A stretch of 64,000 bases of DNA. Origin: Aliihoeflea sp052435735. GTDB lineage: Bacteria; Pseudomonadota; Alphaproteobacteria; Rhizobiales; Rhizobiaceae. Under the pieces are notes generated by a model. That model worked only from the letters and a program-made list of their open reading frames with translations, was not told where the DNA came from and did not search any database. Where the stretch lies: assembly GCA_052435735.1 (NCBI GenBank), contig JBQVNB010000004.1, positions 186,001-250,000 of the forward strand, in the 5' to 3' direction. The position numbers and the translations under genes are program-made. This document shows positions 1 through 7,363 of this stretch, in pieces (positions within the stretch are counted from its first letter, which is position 1; each line of letters opens with the position of its first letter).

Positions 1-477
1 GCGCAGCCGCCGCGTGCGCAGGAGGCAGCATACGCGCCGTCATCCTCGGCTCAGGCGTCTGTCGAATCGGCCGTCAAGGACGGTGCGGCGGTCGCGCCCG
101 ACTCGACCGGCGTCGGCAAGATGCGCTGGCCGGTCCGCGGCCGCGTGATCTCGAATTTCGGCTCCGCGCAGAGCGGCGACGGCATCGACATCTCGGTCCC
201 GAACGGAACGCCGGTCATGGCCGCCGAAAATGGCGTCGTCATCTATGCGGGCGACGGGCTCAAGGAATTCGGCAACACGGTTCTGGTGCGCCACGACAAC
301 GGCCTCGTCACCGTCTACGGACATGCGAGCGACCTCAAAGTGGCGCGCGGCGAGAAGGTCACGCGCGGCCAGCAGATCGCGACGTCCGGCATGAGCGGCA
401 ATGCCGAGGCGCCCAAGCTGCGCTTCGAGGTCCGCAAGGACTCCGCCCCCGTCAACCCGGCCGGCTATCTCGAATAG
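1..477 (+). CDS. NlpD-like LytM (M23) domain protein, 3' part only
   Basis: The reading frame is open from the first base, so this is the C-terminal part of a longer protein whose start lies outside the window. The last 118 residues form a LytM/M23 domain (GIDISVPNGTPV, VYGHASDL, final NPAGYLE) that closely follows the layout of E. coli NlpD. The zinc ligands of active M23 endopeptidases are missing: the HxxxD motif reads GDGID, and the usual HLHFEV motif reads KLRFEV. From family knowledge, such degenerate LytM proteins do not cut peptidoglycan themselves but activate amidases during cell separation. It sits upstream of the yajC-secDF region, a common alphaproteobacterial position for this gene. 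Function is inferred; a still active metallopeptidase is unlikely. Confidence 0.8.
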   Translation, partial: AQPPRAQEAAYAPSSSAQASVESAVKDGAAVAPDSTGVGKMRWPVRGRVISNFGSAQSGDGIDISVPNGTPVMAAENGVVIYAGDGLKEFGNTVLVRHDNGLVTVYGHASDLKVARGEKVTRGQQIATSGMSGNAEAPKLRFEVRKDSAPVNPAGYLE

Positions 478-587
478 GCGGGCAATGATTTGGCCACATT
501 TGTGCGGTGCGAGGTATCGACGCCTCGCCGCACGAAGTGGCCGGCGTTCGACGCTGCCTGTTTAGTCTCCAGTCCAGGATCGCGTCT

Positions 588-611
588 GCCCGTCCCGCTT
601 GCGGGGCGGGC
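588..611 (+). terminator. possible weak terminator hairpin
   Basis: An inverted repeat of about ten pairs (GCCCGTCCCG / CGGGGCGGGC, one G-T wobble) with a CTTG loop lies 110 bp after the NlpD-like gene. It is followed only by AATTTGCGTT, so the T-tract is poor. It also lies just past the stop of the opposing DUF815 gene. The rest of 478-626 holds no other feature I can support. Confidence 0.35.
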
Positions 612-626
612 AATTTGCGTTGCGCG

Positions 627-1487
627 TCAAAGGCTGCGCCCGAGCCGTCCCGCCAGATCTTGCGTGAACTGCCAGGCGACCCGGCCCGAACGCGCGCCGC
701 GCGTCGTGGCCCATTCCAGCGCGTCGCGATGCAACTCCTCACGCGGTACGTCGAGCGAAAAATGCGCGGCGTACCCGTCGATCATCGCCAGGTAGTCGTC
801 CTGCGAGCATTTGTGGAAGCCGAGCCAGAGGCCGAAGCGGTCGGACAGCGACACCTTCTCCTCGACCGCCTCCGACGGATTGATCGCCGTCGAGCGCTCA
901 TTGTCGATCATGTCGCGGGGCAGGAGATGGCGCCGGTTGGAGGTCGCGTAGAAGACGACACTATCCGGCCGGCCCTCGACCCCGCCTTCGAGCGCCGCCT
1001 TGAGCGATTTGTAGGACGTGTCGTCGTGATCGAAGGACAGGTCATCGCAGAACAGGATGAAGCGGTACGGCGTGTCTTTCAGATGGCCGAGCAGCCGGGG
1101 CAGGGTGTCGATGTCCTCACGATGAATCTCGATCAGCTTGAGGGCCGGGGACGTGGCCGCAGCTTCGGCGTGCGCGGCCTTGACCAGTGACGACTTGCCC
1201 ATGCCGCGCGCACCCCAAAGCAGGACGTTGTTGGCGGAATGGCCAATAGCGAAGCGCTGCGTATTCTCAAGCAGAATGTCGCGGACGCGATCGACGCCCT
1301 TGATCAGGCCGATTGCGACGCGGCTGACCTTCCTGACCGGATCGAGCGACAGCTCCTCGGCATTCCAGACGAAGCAATCCGCCGCATCGAAATCGGGCGT
1401 CGCAACCAACCGCGGCCCCATGCGTTCGAGGGCTTCGACGATGCGGTCGAGTTGCGTCATCAGGCGGGCGACGTCAGGGCGATCCAA
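627..1487 (-). CDS. DUF815-family AAA-type ATPase
   Basis: This 286-residue protein has a P-loop, GARGMGKSS (about residues 92-100), and a Walker B stretch FILFCDDLSFD (about 143-153), as in the DUF815 family of AAA+ ATPases. The cellular role of the family is not established. The start chosen is TTG at 1487 because a GGAGGAAG ribosome binding site lies nine bases upstream. The frame stays open further upstream, and an ATG at 1460 is the alternative, but that one has no good binding site. It faces the yajC-secDF operon across a 176-bp divergent region (1488-1663). That region should carry both promoters, but I cannot assign clear boxes. Confidence 0.8.
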   Translation of the reverse strand: MDRPDVARLMTQLDRIVEALERMGPRLVATPDFDAADCFVWNAEELSLDPVRKVSRVAIGLIKGVDRVRDILLENTQRFAIGHSANNVLLWGARGMGKSSLVKAAHAEAAATSPALKLIEIHREDIDTLPRLLGHLKDTPYRFILFCDDLSFDHDDTSYKSLKAALEGGVEGRPDSVVFYATSNRRHLLPRDMIDNERSTAINPSEAVEEKVSLSDRFGLWLGFHKCSQDDYLAMIDGYAAHFSLDVPREELHRDALEWATTRGARSGRVAWQFTQDLAGRLGRSL

Positions 1488-1663
1488 CTTGCTCTTCCTC
1501 CAGCTTGTACGATGCTGCGGCTCTATCACGCAGGCCCGCATGCGCAAAGCGGTGTAACGGGCGGCAACAAGAGTTGCATTGATGGGCTTAGCGACTATAT
1601 TCGCGCCGATTTCACGGGACCGCCGCATGCGGTCCCTTCGCGTATTTTCACCAGGAGCAATCG

Positions 1664-2002
1664 ATGTTCGTGACCCCCGCATATGCGCAGGCAGCCGGCG
1701 GCGCCCCTGACATTTTCGTCAGCATTCTGCCCTTCCTCCTGATCTTCGTGATCATGTACTTCCTGATCATCCGCCCGCAGCGGACCCAGTTGAAGAAGCG
1801 CACCGAAATGCTCACCGCCATTCGTCGCGGCGATACGGTCGTCACCGGCGGCGGCCTGATCGGCAAGGTCACCAAGGTGATCGACGACAACGAGCTCGAG
1901 ATCGACCTCGGCAACGGTCTCAAGGTGACGTCGCTTCGCGCGATGATCGCGGATGTCCGCGTCAAGGGCGAGCCGGTCGCCAACCAGAACGCCAAGAAGT
2001 AG
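1664..2002 (+). CDS. yajC: YajC, preprotein translocase accessory subunit
   Basis: A 112-residue single-span inner-membrane protein. A hydrophobic segment (about residues 19-37, ILPFLLIFVIMYFLII) is followed by the family signature RPQRTQLKKR and a basic C-terminal cytoplasmic domain with GDTVVTGGGLIGKV. YajC associates with SecD and SecF in the holotranslocon. An AGGAG ribosome binding site precedes the ATG. secDF follows 153 bp downstream on the same strand, the usual order, and the two are probably co-transcribed. Confidence 0.95.
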   Translation: MFVTPAYAQAAGGAPDIFVSILPFLLIFVIMYFLIIRPQRTQLKKRTEMLTAIRRGDTVVTGGGLIGKVTKVIDDNELEIDLGNGLKVTSLRAMIADVRVKGEPVANQNAKK

Positions 2003-2021
2003 TCGCAATTTGGGATCATCG

Positions 2022-2046
2022 AGCTTCGATGGTCCCGAGCGCCGCG
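2022..2046 (+). other. hairpin between yajC and secDF
   Basis: An 11-bp inverted repeat (GGGATCATCGA / TCGATGGTCCC, one G-T wobble) with a GCT loop lies 20 bases after the yajC stop. No T-run follows, so it is not a standard terminator. It could be a processing or mRNA-stability element that sets the yajC to secDF ratio. That role is inference only. Confidence 0.45.
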
Positions 2047-2155
2047 CACCGATGCGGCCGGTCTGCGCCGGATTTGCTTCGATTGAGCCGATAAGTCGAT
2101 AATGTGTGGCGCGGGGCGGCAAAGCCCTGTTGCGAAACTGCCCTTACGAGGCCCA

Positions 2156-4711
2156 ATGCTTTACTTTTCCCGCTGGAAGACGATCTCGATCTGGCTCTTG
2201 GTGCTCCTGGGCGTCCTCTTCGCCCTGCCGAACATGGCGTCGCAATCGACGCTGTCGGCTCTGCCGGATTGGCTGCCCAAGCGTCAGATGACGCTCGGCC
2301 TCGATCTTCAGGGCGGCTCGCACATGCTGCTCCAGATCGACCGGCAGGGCCTCGCGAACGATCGTCTCGAGACCGTGCGGGACGATGTGCGAACCTCGCT
2401 TCGCGACGCGGGCGTCGGGTATACGGGCCTGACCGAAAGCGGCAGCACCGTCCAGGTTCGCGTTCGCGACGAAGCCCAGATCGAAACGGCACGCACGGCG
2501 CTGCAGGCGCTGGCCGAGCCCGTATCTTCCGGGCTGTTCGGCACCGGCGTCGTGACCGAAGTCGATCTGGCCGAAACGGAACCGGGCCTTTTCCGTCTGT
2601 CGCTGAGCACGGAGGGCATCGCATACCGGCTCAATTCAGCGCTCAACCAGTCGATCGAGGTGGTGGGCCGGCGCGTCAACGAACTGGGCACGACGGAACC
2701 GATCATCCAGCGCCAGGGCGAGGACCGAATTCTCGTTCAGGTTCCCGGCCTTCAGGACCCCGAACGGCTGAAGGAGATTCTAGGCCAGACGGCGCAGCTC
2801 ACGTTCCAGATGGTCGACCAGACCAACTCCGTCGACGATGCGATCAACGGACGGCCGCCGGCCGGCACGCGAGTCCTCTACTCGACGGACGAGCCGCGCG
2901 TTCCCTATCTCATCGAGAACCGCGTCATCGTTTCGGGCGAAAACCTCGTCGACGCGCAGGCGACCTTCGACCAGCGGACGAACGAACCCGTCGTCTCGTT
3001 CCGCTTCGACAATCAGGGCGCGACGCGCTTCGGCCAGGCGACCCAGCAGAATGTCGGCCGTCCCTTCGCGATCATTCTCGACGACGAAGTCATTTCCGCC
3101 CCTCGCATCAATGAACCGATCCTCGGTGGTTCGGGTCAGATTTCCGGCAGCTTCACCGTGCAGGGTGCGAACGACCTCGCCGTTCTGTTGCGGGCCGGTG
3201 CCTTGCCGGCCGATCTGACGATCATCGAAGAACGCACCGTCGGCCCGAGCCTCGGCCAGGACTCGATCGAAGCCGGCCAGATTGCCTCGCTGCTGGCAGG
3301 CTTCCTCGTCTTCGCCTTCATGATCGTCGCTTATGGCAAGCTCGGCATCATCGCCAACATCGCGCTTCTCGCCAACCTCGCGATGATCGTCGCGATCCTG
3401 TCGACGCTCGGCGCGACACTGACGCTGCCCGGCATCGCCGGCATCGTGCTGACGATGGGCATGGCCGTCGATTCGAACGTCATCATCTTCGAGCGCGTGC
3501 GTGAAGAGCGCCGCCAGGGACGATCGATCGTCCAGGCACTCGATTCGGGCTTCCAGCGCGCGCTGTCGACCGTCATCGACGCCAATCTGACCACGTTCAT
3601 CGCGGCGGCGATCCTGTTCTTCCTCGGCTCTGGCCCGGTTCGTGGCTTCGCCGTCACCCTCGCCATCGGCATCATCACGACGGTCTTCACCGCCTACACC
3701 CTGACGCGCTGGCTCATTGCCTGGTGGCTTCGCAGGCAGCGCCCGACCGAAATGCCCGCCGGCGCCGTCAGCTACATCCCGTTCGACACCAAGATCCCGT
3801 TTATGAAGGTCCGCAACTGGGGCTTCCTCATCTCGAGTGCCCTGACGGTTGCCGCGATCGCACTGTTCTTCACCGTGAACATGAATTACGGCATCGACTT
3901 CCGTGGCGGCTCGAGCATCGAGGTCCAGTCGCGGGAAGGGCCTGCGGATGCGGGCGACGTACGCAGCCGCTTGACCGATCTCAACCTCGGCGAAGTGCAG
4001 GTGCAGGAGTTCGGCAGCCCGAACGAGCTCTTGATCCGCATCGGCACGCAGGATGCTGAAAGCGACACCGCAGAACAGGCGGCGGTTCAGCAGGTTCGCA
4101 GCGTGCTCGAAGCGGACTACGAATTCCGCCGGGTCGAAATCGTCGGCCCGACCATCTCGAGCGAACTCGCCCGAAACGGCACGATCGCGGTCATCGTCGC
4201 GATGCTGGCGATGCTGGTCTATATCTGGTTGCGCTTCGAATGGCAGTTCGCCATCGGCGCCATCGTCTCGACCCTGCACGACGTGATCATGCTGATCGGG
4301 TTCTACGTCCTGCTGGGCATCGAGTTCAACCTGACGAGTATCGCCGCGGTGCTGACGGTGGTCGGCTATTCGATCAACGATACGGTCGTCGTCTACGATC
4401 GCGTGCGCGAAAATCTCAGGCGATTCAAGAAGATGCCGATCGCAGACATTCTCGATCTGTCCTTGAACCAGACCCTGTCGCGGACGATCCTGACCGGCGT
4501 GACGACGTTGCTCGCTCTGTTCGCGCTCTATCTGTTCGGCGGCGAGGTCATCGCGTCGTTCACGATCGCGATGATCATCGGCATCCTGGTCGGCACCTAT
4601 TCGTCGGTGTTCGTTGCCGGCCCGTTGCTGATCCTGTTCAATCTTCGCCCGGCGAAGGTCGAGAAGGACGAGACGGCCGACGCTCCGCCGGTTCAGCCCA
4701 GCCAGGCCTGA
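2156..4711 (+). CDS. secDF: SecDF, fused protein-export membrane subunits SecD and SecF
   Basis: An 851-residue fusion of SecD (about 1-520) and SecF (about 540-851), which use the proton-motive force to help SecYEG complete export. The SecD half starts with a transmembrane segment followed by LGLDLQGG, then a large periplasmic domain and five membrane segments with VDSNVIIFERVREE. The SecF half repeats the plan with YGIDFRGG and SINDTVVVYDRVRENLR. Fusion is normal in rhizobia and relatives. I start at the ATG at 2156, preceded by GAGG, where the first membrane helix begins; an upstream in-frame ATG at 2102 would only add a non-conserved leader. Confidence 0.96.
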   Translation: MLYFSRWKTISIWLLVLLGVLFALPNMASQSTLSALPDWLPKRQMTLGLDLQGGSHMLLQIDRQGLANDRLETVRDDVRTSLRDAGVGYTGLTESGSTVQVRVRDEAQIETARTALQALAEPVSSGLFGTGVVTEVDLAETEPGLFRLSLSTEGIAYRLNSALNQSIEVVGRRVNELGTTEPIIQRQGEDRILVQVPGLQDPERLKEILGQTAQLTFQMVDQTNSVDDAINGRPPAGTRVLYSTDEPRVPYLIENRVIVSGENLVDAQATFDQRTNEPVVSFRFDNQGATRFGQATQQNVGRPFAIILDDEVISAPRINEPILGGSGQISGSFTVQGANDLAVLLRAGALPADLTIIEERTVGPSLGQDSIEAGQIASLLAGFLVFAFMIVAYGKLGIIANIALLANLAMIVAILSTLGATLTLPGIAGIVLTMGMAVDSNVIIFERVREERRQGRSIVQALDSGFQRALSTVIDANLTTFIAAAILFFLGSGPVRGFAVTLAIGIITTVFTAYTLTRWLIAWWLRRQRPTEMPAGAVSYIPFDTKIPFMKVRNWGFLISSALTVAAIALFFTVNMNYGIDFRGGSSIEVQSREGPADAGDVRSRLTDLNLGEVQVQEFGSPNELLIRIGTQDAESDTAEQAAVQQVRSVLEADYEFRRVEIVGPTISSELARNGTIAVIVAMLAMLVYIWLRFEWQFAIGAIVSTLHDVIMLIGFYVLLGIEFNLTSIAAVLTVVGYSINDTVVVYDRVRENLRRFKKMPIADILDLSLNQTLSRTILTGVTTLLALFALYLFGGEVIASFTIAMIIGILVGTYSSVFVAGPLLILFNLRPAKVEKDETADAPPVQPSQA

Positions 4712-4715
4712 TCCG

Positions 4716-5105
4716 ATGGGGCACGGCCTGATCATTCGGGACGCTCACTTTCCCGGCCGGGCGCCGATTGACGCGTATGGCAATGGCGGGTTCCGCTTTG
4801 CCGACATGTCGCATCGCGGATCGATTCTCTGCCTGCCCTCCGGCATTCATGGCTGGACGCCGGCGGACCCGGCGGCGCTGATGATCGACGATTTCGAACC
4901 GCTTCTGGCCGAAAGCGACGCGATCGAAATCCTGCTCGTCGGGATGGGACCGGATTTGCGCCCCTTGCCGGCCGATCTTCGCAAGCGCTTGCGTGAAGCC
5001 GGCATCTCCGCTGACCCGATGTCGACGGGCGCGGCCGTTCGTACGTTCAACGTACTCCTCGCCGAGGAGCGCGCCGTCGCCGCGGCCCTGATCGCGGTCG
5101 AGTGA
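4716..5105 (+). CDS. Mth938-like (DUF498) protein, NDUFAF3 homologue
   Basis: A 129-residue single-domain protein of the Mth938/DUF498 family. It shows the expected order: FRFADMSHRGSILCLPSG near the N-terminus, the central strand IEILLVGMGPDLRPLP, then GISADPMSTGAAVRTFNVLLAEER. The human relative NDUFAF3 is a respiratory complex I assembly factor, and linkage to secDF is common in alphaproteobacteria. It starts four bases after the secDF stop and its own stop overlaps the next start by one base (TGATG), so all three look translationally coupled. The biochemical activity is unknown. Confidence 0.85.
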   Translation: MGHGLIIRDAHFPGRAPIDAYGNGGFRFADMSHRGSILCLPSGIHGWTPADPAALMIDDFEPLLAESDAIEILLVGMGPDLRPLPADLRKRLREAGISADPMSTGAAVRTFNVLLAEERAVAAALIAVE

Positions 5106-5917
5106 TGGATAGCGCGGTCTTCGTCCGGGATTTCGTTCGCCAGAACGATCCGGACCGGTTTTTCGCCAGCCTCTTCGCGCCTCAAGACAAGCGGAACGCA
5201 CTTCTGGCGCTGGCCGCGTTCGACGCCGAGATCGCCTCGCTGCGCGGCAAGGTGCGCGAGCCGATGGCCGGCGAAATCCGCATCCGCTGGTGGCAGGATC
5301 GGATCGATGCCGAAGGGGACAGTGCAACGGGCAATCCGCTCGCCGATGAACTTGCAACGGTGATCCAAACCTACGACCTGCCGAAGACGGCCTTTTCGAC
5401 CTATCTCGAGGCCCGCCTTTTCGATCTCTACGATGACGGTTTTCCGACGCGCGGTGATCTCGAAGCCTATTGCGGCGAGACGAGCGGGATCATGCTCCAG
5501 CTTGCCGCGATGGTCCTCGACCGCGACACGGCGAGCCGCGCTGCCGACGCCTGCGGCCATGGCGGCTGTATGGCGACCATCACGCAGGCCTTGCGGTGGC
5601 GGAACCAGCCGGCGCGGCTGCGGCCCTACCTGCCGGGCGACCTGTTGGCTGCGATCAAGCTCGATCGCCAGCATTTTGGCGAAGCGGGACATGAGGAGCG
5701 ATCCGGCGCTGCGGTCGAGGGTCTGCAGGCCATCGCGCGCGAGCATCGCAGCGCCTTTCTTGCAGCCACCGCCGCGCTTTCCAACACGGTGCGCCCGGCC
5801 TTCATCGCCCTGGCACCGTCGGCGGCTGCCGTGCGCCACGGGGGGCGTCTTGCCGGGCCGCTTGGGCGCCGGTGGCAGATGCTGAAGGTTGGCGTTGGAG
5901 GCTGGCCGGCGCGTTGA
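5105..5917 (+). CDS. phytoene/squalene synthase-like protein, NDUFAF6-like
   Basis: A 270-residue protein of the trans-isoprenyl diphosphate synthase (phytoene/squalene synthase) fold. FVRQNDPDRFFASLFAP, RWWQDRI and LFDLYDD match the branch that includes mitochondrial NDUFAF6, a complex I assembly factor. The first substrate-Mg motif of active enzymes (DxxxD) reads FDAEIASL here, and the second is not recognisable near AADACGHGGCMATITQALRW. Catalysis is therefore doubtful. The start is ATG at 5105, overlapping the stop of the NDUFAF3-like gene; a GTG three bases earlier is possible. The tight coupling supports a shared assembly role rather than carotenoid or hopanoid synthesis. Confidence 0.8.
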   Translation: MDSAVFVRDFVRQNDPDRFFASLFAPQDKRNALLALAAFDAEIASLRGKVREPMAGEIRIRWWQDRIDAEGDSATGNPLADELATVIQTYDLPKTAFSTYLEARLFDLYDDGFPTRGDLEAYCGETSGIMLQLAAMVLDRDTASRAADACGHGGCMATITQALRWRNQPARLRPYLPGDLLAAIKLDRQHFGEAGHEERSGAAVEGLQAIAREHRSAFLAATAALSNTVRPAFIALAPSAAAVRHGGRLAGPLGRRWQMLKVGVGGWPAR

Positions 5918-5979
5918 CGCAAACGTCAATGCTGCTACGCTTGCCTCCTGCAAAGTCCGGATCGGGAGGAGATCCAGGT

Positions 5980-6435
5980 ATGAGCCTTGTCCTGCTCACA
6001 TCGATCGTCGTCGTCGGCATCGCGGTCGTGGTTCTGGCAGTCCACTATTCGGGCGGCAGCCGTTTGGGCCAGTTCGAGACCGTGTTCGACGCCATCGCCG
6101 CCTATCGTGGCGACTATCCGGAAACCGAAGTGCTCGACGGGCGTCTGACGCAAACTCGCGATGTCGCGTTCCTGCGCCTTTCGACGCCGGGCCGCGTCGG
6201 CTACGTCCAGATTTTCGGTCAGCATTTCCTGACGCGGGAAATCGGCGCATCCGACCTAGCCGCCAGCGTCGTCGCCGATCACGCCGCCATCACCGTTTCA
6301 CCGCGCGATTTCACTTGGAGGGGCGGGCGCTACGTCTTCGACGACACGGCCGTCGCGGCGGAAGTCGCCGGCTGGTTCCCGCAGGCCGCCCTCGACGTAC
6401 CGCGCTATCACATCGGGTCCGTCCGGCATGGATGA
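5980..6435 (+). CDS. hypothetical membrane-anchored protein
   Basis: I do not recognise this 151-residue protein. The N-terminus is one hydrophobic segment (about residues 2-20, LVLLTSIVVVGIAVVVLAV), followed by a soluble domain rich in beta-type patterns (DVAFLRLSTPGRVGYVQIFG; FTWRGGRYVFDD). The start at 5980 is supported by GGAGGAG eight bases upstream; the frame is open earlier but that part lacks protein-like character. It overlaps the following hydroxylase gene by eight bases, so the two are probably co-translated. Confidence 0.7.
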   Translation: MSLVLLTSIVVVGIAVVVLAVHYSGGSRLGQFETVFDAIAAYRGDYPETEVLDGRLTQTRDVAFLRLSTPGRVGYVQIFGQHFLTREIGASDLAASVVADHAAITVSPRDFTWRGGRYVFDDTAVAAEVAGWFPQAALDVPRYHIGSVRHG

Positions 6436-7363
6436 CTATCAGTTTCCATCGGTGACGCAGCTTGCGATCCCGTTCTTCGTCCTCGCCATGCTGATCGAGC
6501 TTTGGCTGGTGCGGACGGGGAGGGCAAAGGGAGATTTCTCGACCCGCGACACGCTGACGAGCCTTCTCATGGGCACCGGCAACGTCGTGGCCGGCATCCT
6601 GCTCGGCGTCGTGTCGTTCGCCGCGCTGTTGTGGGTCTGGCAGTTCCGGCTGTTCGACCTCGGCCTCGGCTGGTGGGTGTTCCTCACCGCCTTCCTGCTC
6701 GACGATTTGCGCTACTATGCCTACCACCGCATCGCGCATCGGGTGCGCTGGGTGTGGGCGGAGCACGTCAATCATCACTCCAGCCAGCACTACAATCTGT
6801 CGACTGCGCTGCGGCAAAGCTGGACCGGGCTCTTCACCGGCATGTTCGTGCTGCAGGTGCCTCTGGTGCTGCTCGGCTTCCACCCGGCGGTGATCGCCTT
6901 CGTCTTCGGCTTCAACCTCGTCTGGCAGTTCTGGATTCACACCGAGACGGTGGGCAAGATGTGGCGGCCGATCGAGTTCATCATGAACACGCCATCGCAC
7001 CACCGCGTCCATCACGCGACCAACCCGCGCTATCTCGACGCCAACTATGCCGGCACCCTGATCGTCTGGGACCGGATGTTCGGGACATTCGTCGAGGAGT
7101 TGCAGGAGGATGCGCCGCGCTACGGCATCGTGAGGAACATCGGCACGTACAATCCGGTGAAGGTGGCGTTCCACGAATGGGTCGGCATGTTCAAGGACGC
7201 CGCGCAGCCGGGGCTGACGATTTCCGAGCGGCTGAACTATCTGTTCCAGCCGCCGGGCTGGAGCCATGACGGGTCGCGCGAGACCTCGCAGACGATCAAG
7301 GCCGCCTATGTGAAGCGCCATCCGGGCGAGGCCGGCAAGCCCGGCTTGCCGGCGGCGGAGTAG
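6428..7363 (+). CDS. sterol desaturase / fatty acid hydroxylase family protein
   Basis: A 311-residue integral membrane di-iron protein. The three histidine clusters of the superfamily are present: HRIAH (residues 100-104), HVNHH (113-117) and HHRVHH (about 192-197), between hydrophobic segments. Family members hydroxylate or desaturate lipids, sterols or carotenoids; the substrate here is unknown. It overlaps the upstream membrane-anchored hypothetical by eight bases. Its stop codon TAG is immediately followed by the reverse-complement stop of trmFO, leaving no spacer. Confidence 0.85.
   Translation: MDDYQFPSVTQLAIPFFVLAMLIELWLVRTGRAKGDFSTRDTLTSLLMGTGNVVAGILLGVVSFAALLWVWQFRLFDLGLGWWVFLTAFLLDDLRYYAYHRIAHRVRWVWAEHVNHHSSQHYNLSTALRQSWTGLFTGMFVLQVPLVLLGFHPAVIAFVFGFNLVWQFWIHTETVGKMWRPIEFIMNTPSHHRVHHATNPRYLDANYAGTLIVWDRMFGTFVEELQEDAPRYGIVRNIGTYNPVKVAFHEWVGMFKDAAQPGLTISERLNYLFQPPGWSHDGSRETSQTIKAAYVKRHPGEAGKPGLPAAE

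Noticed and set aside
2780..4735. A 651-codon open frame antisense to secDF.
   Set aside because: It is a GC-rich shadow frame: composition is dominated by Asp, Arg and Gln without any family motif, whereas the sense strand encodes a clear SecDF.
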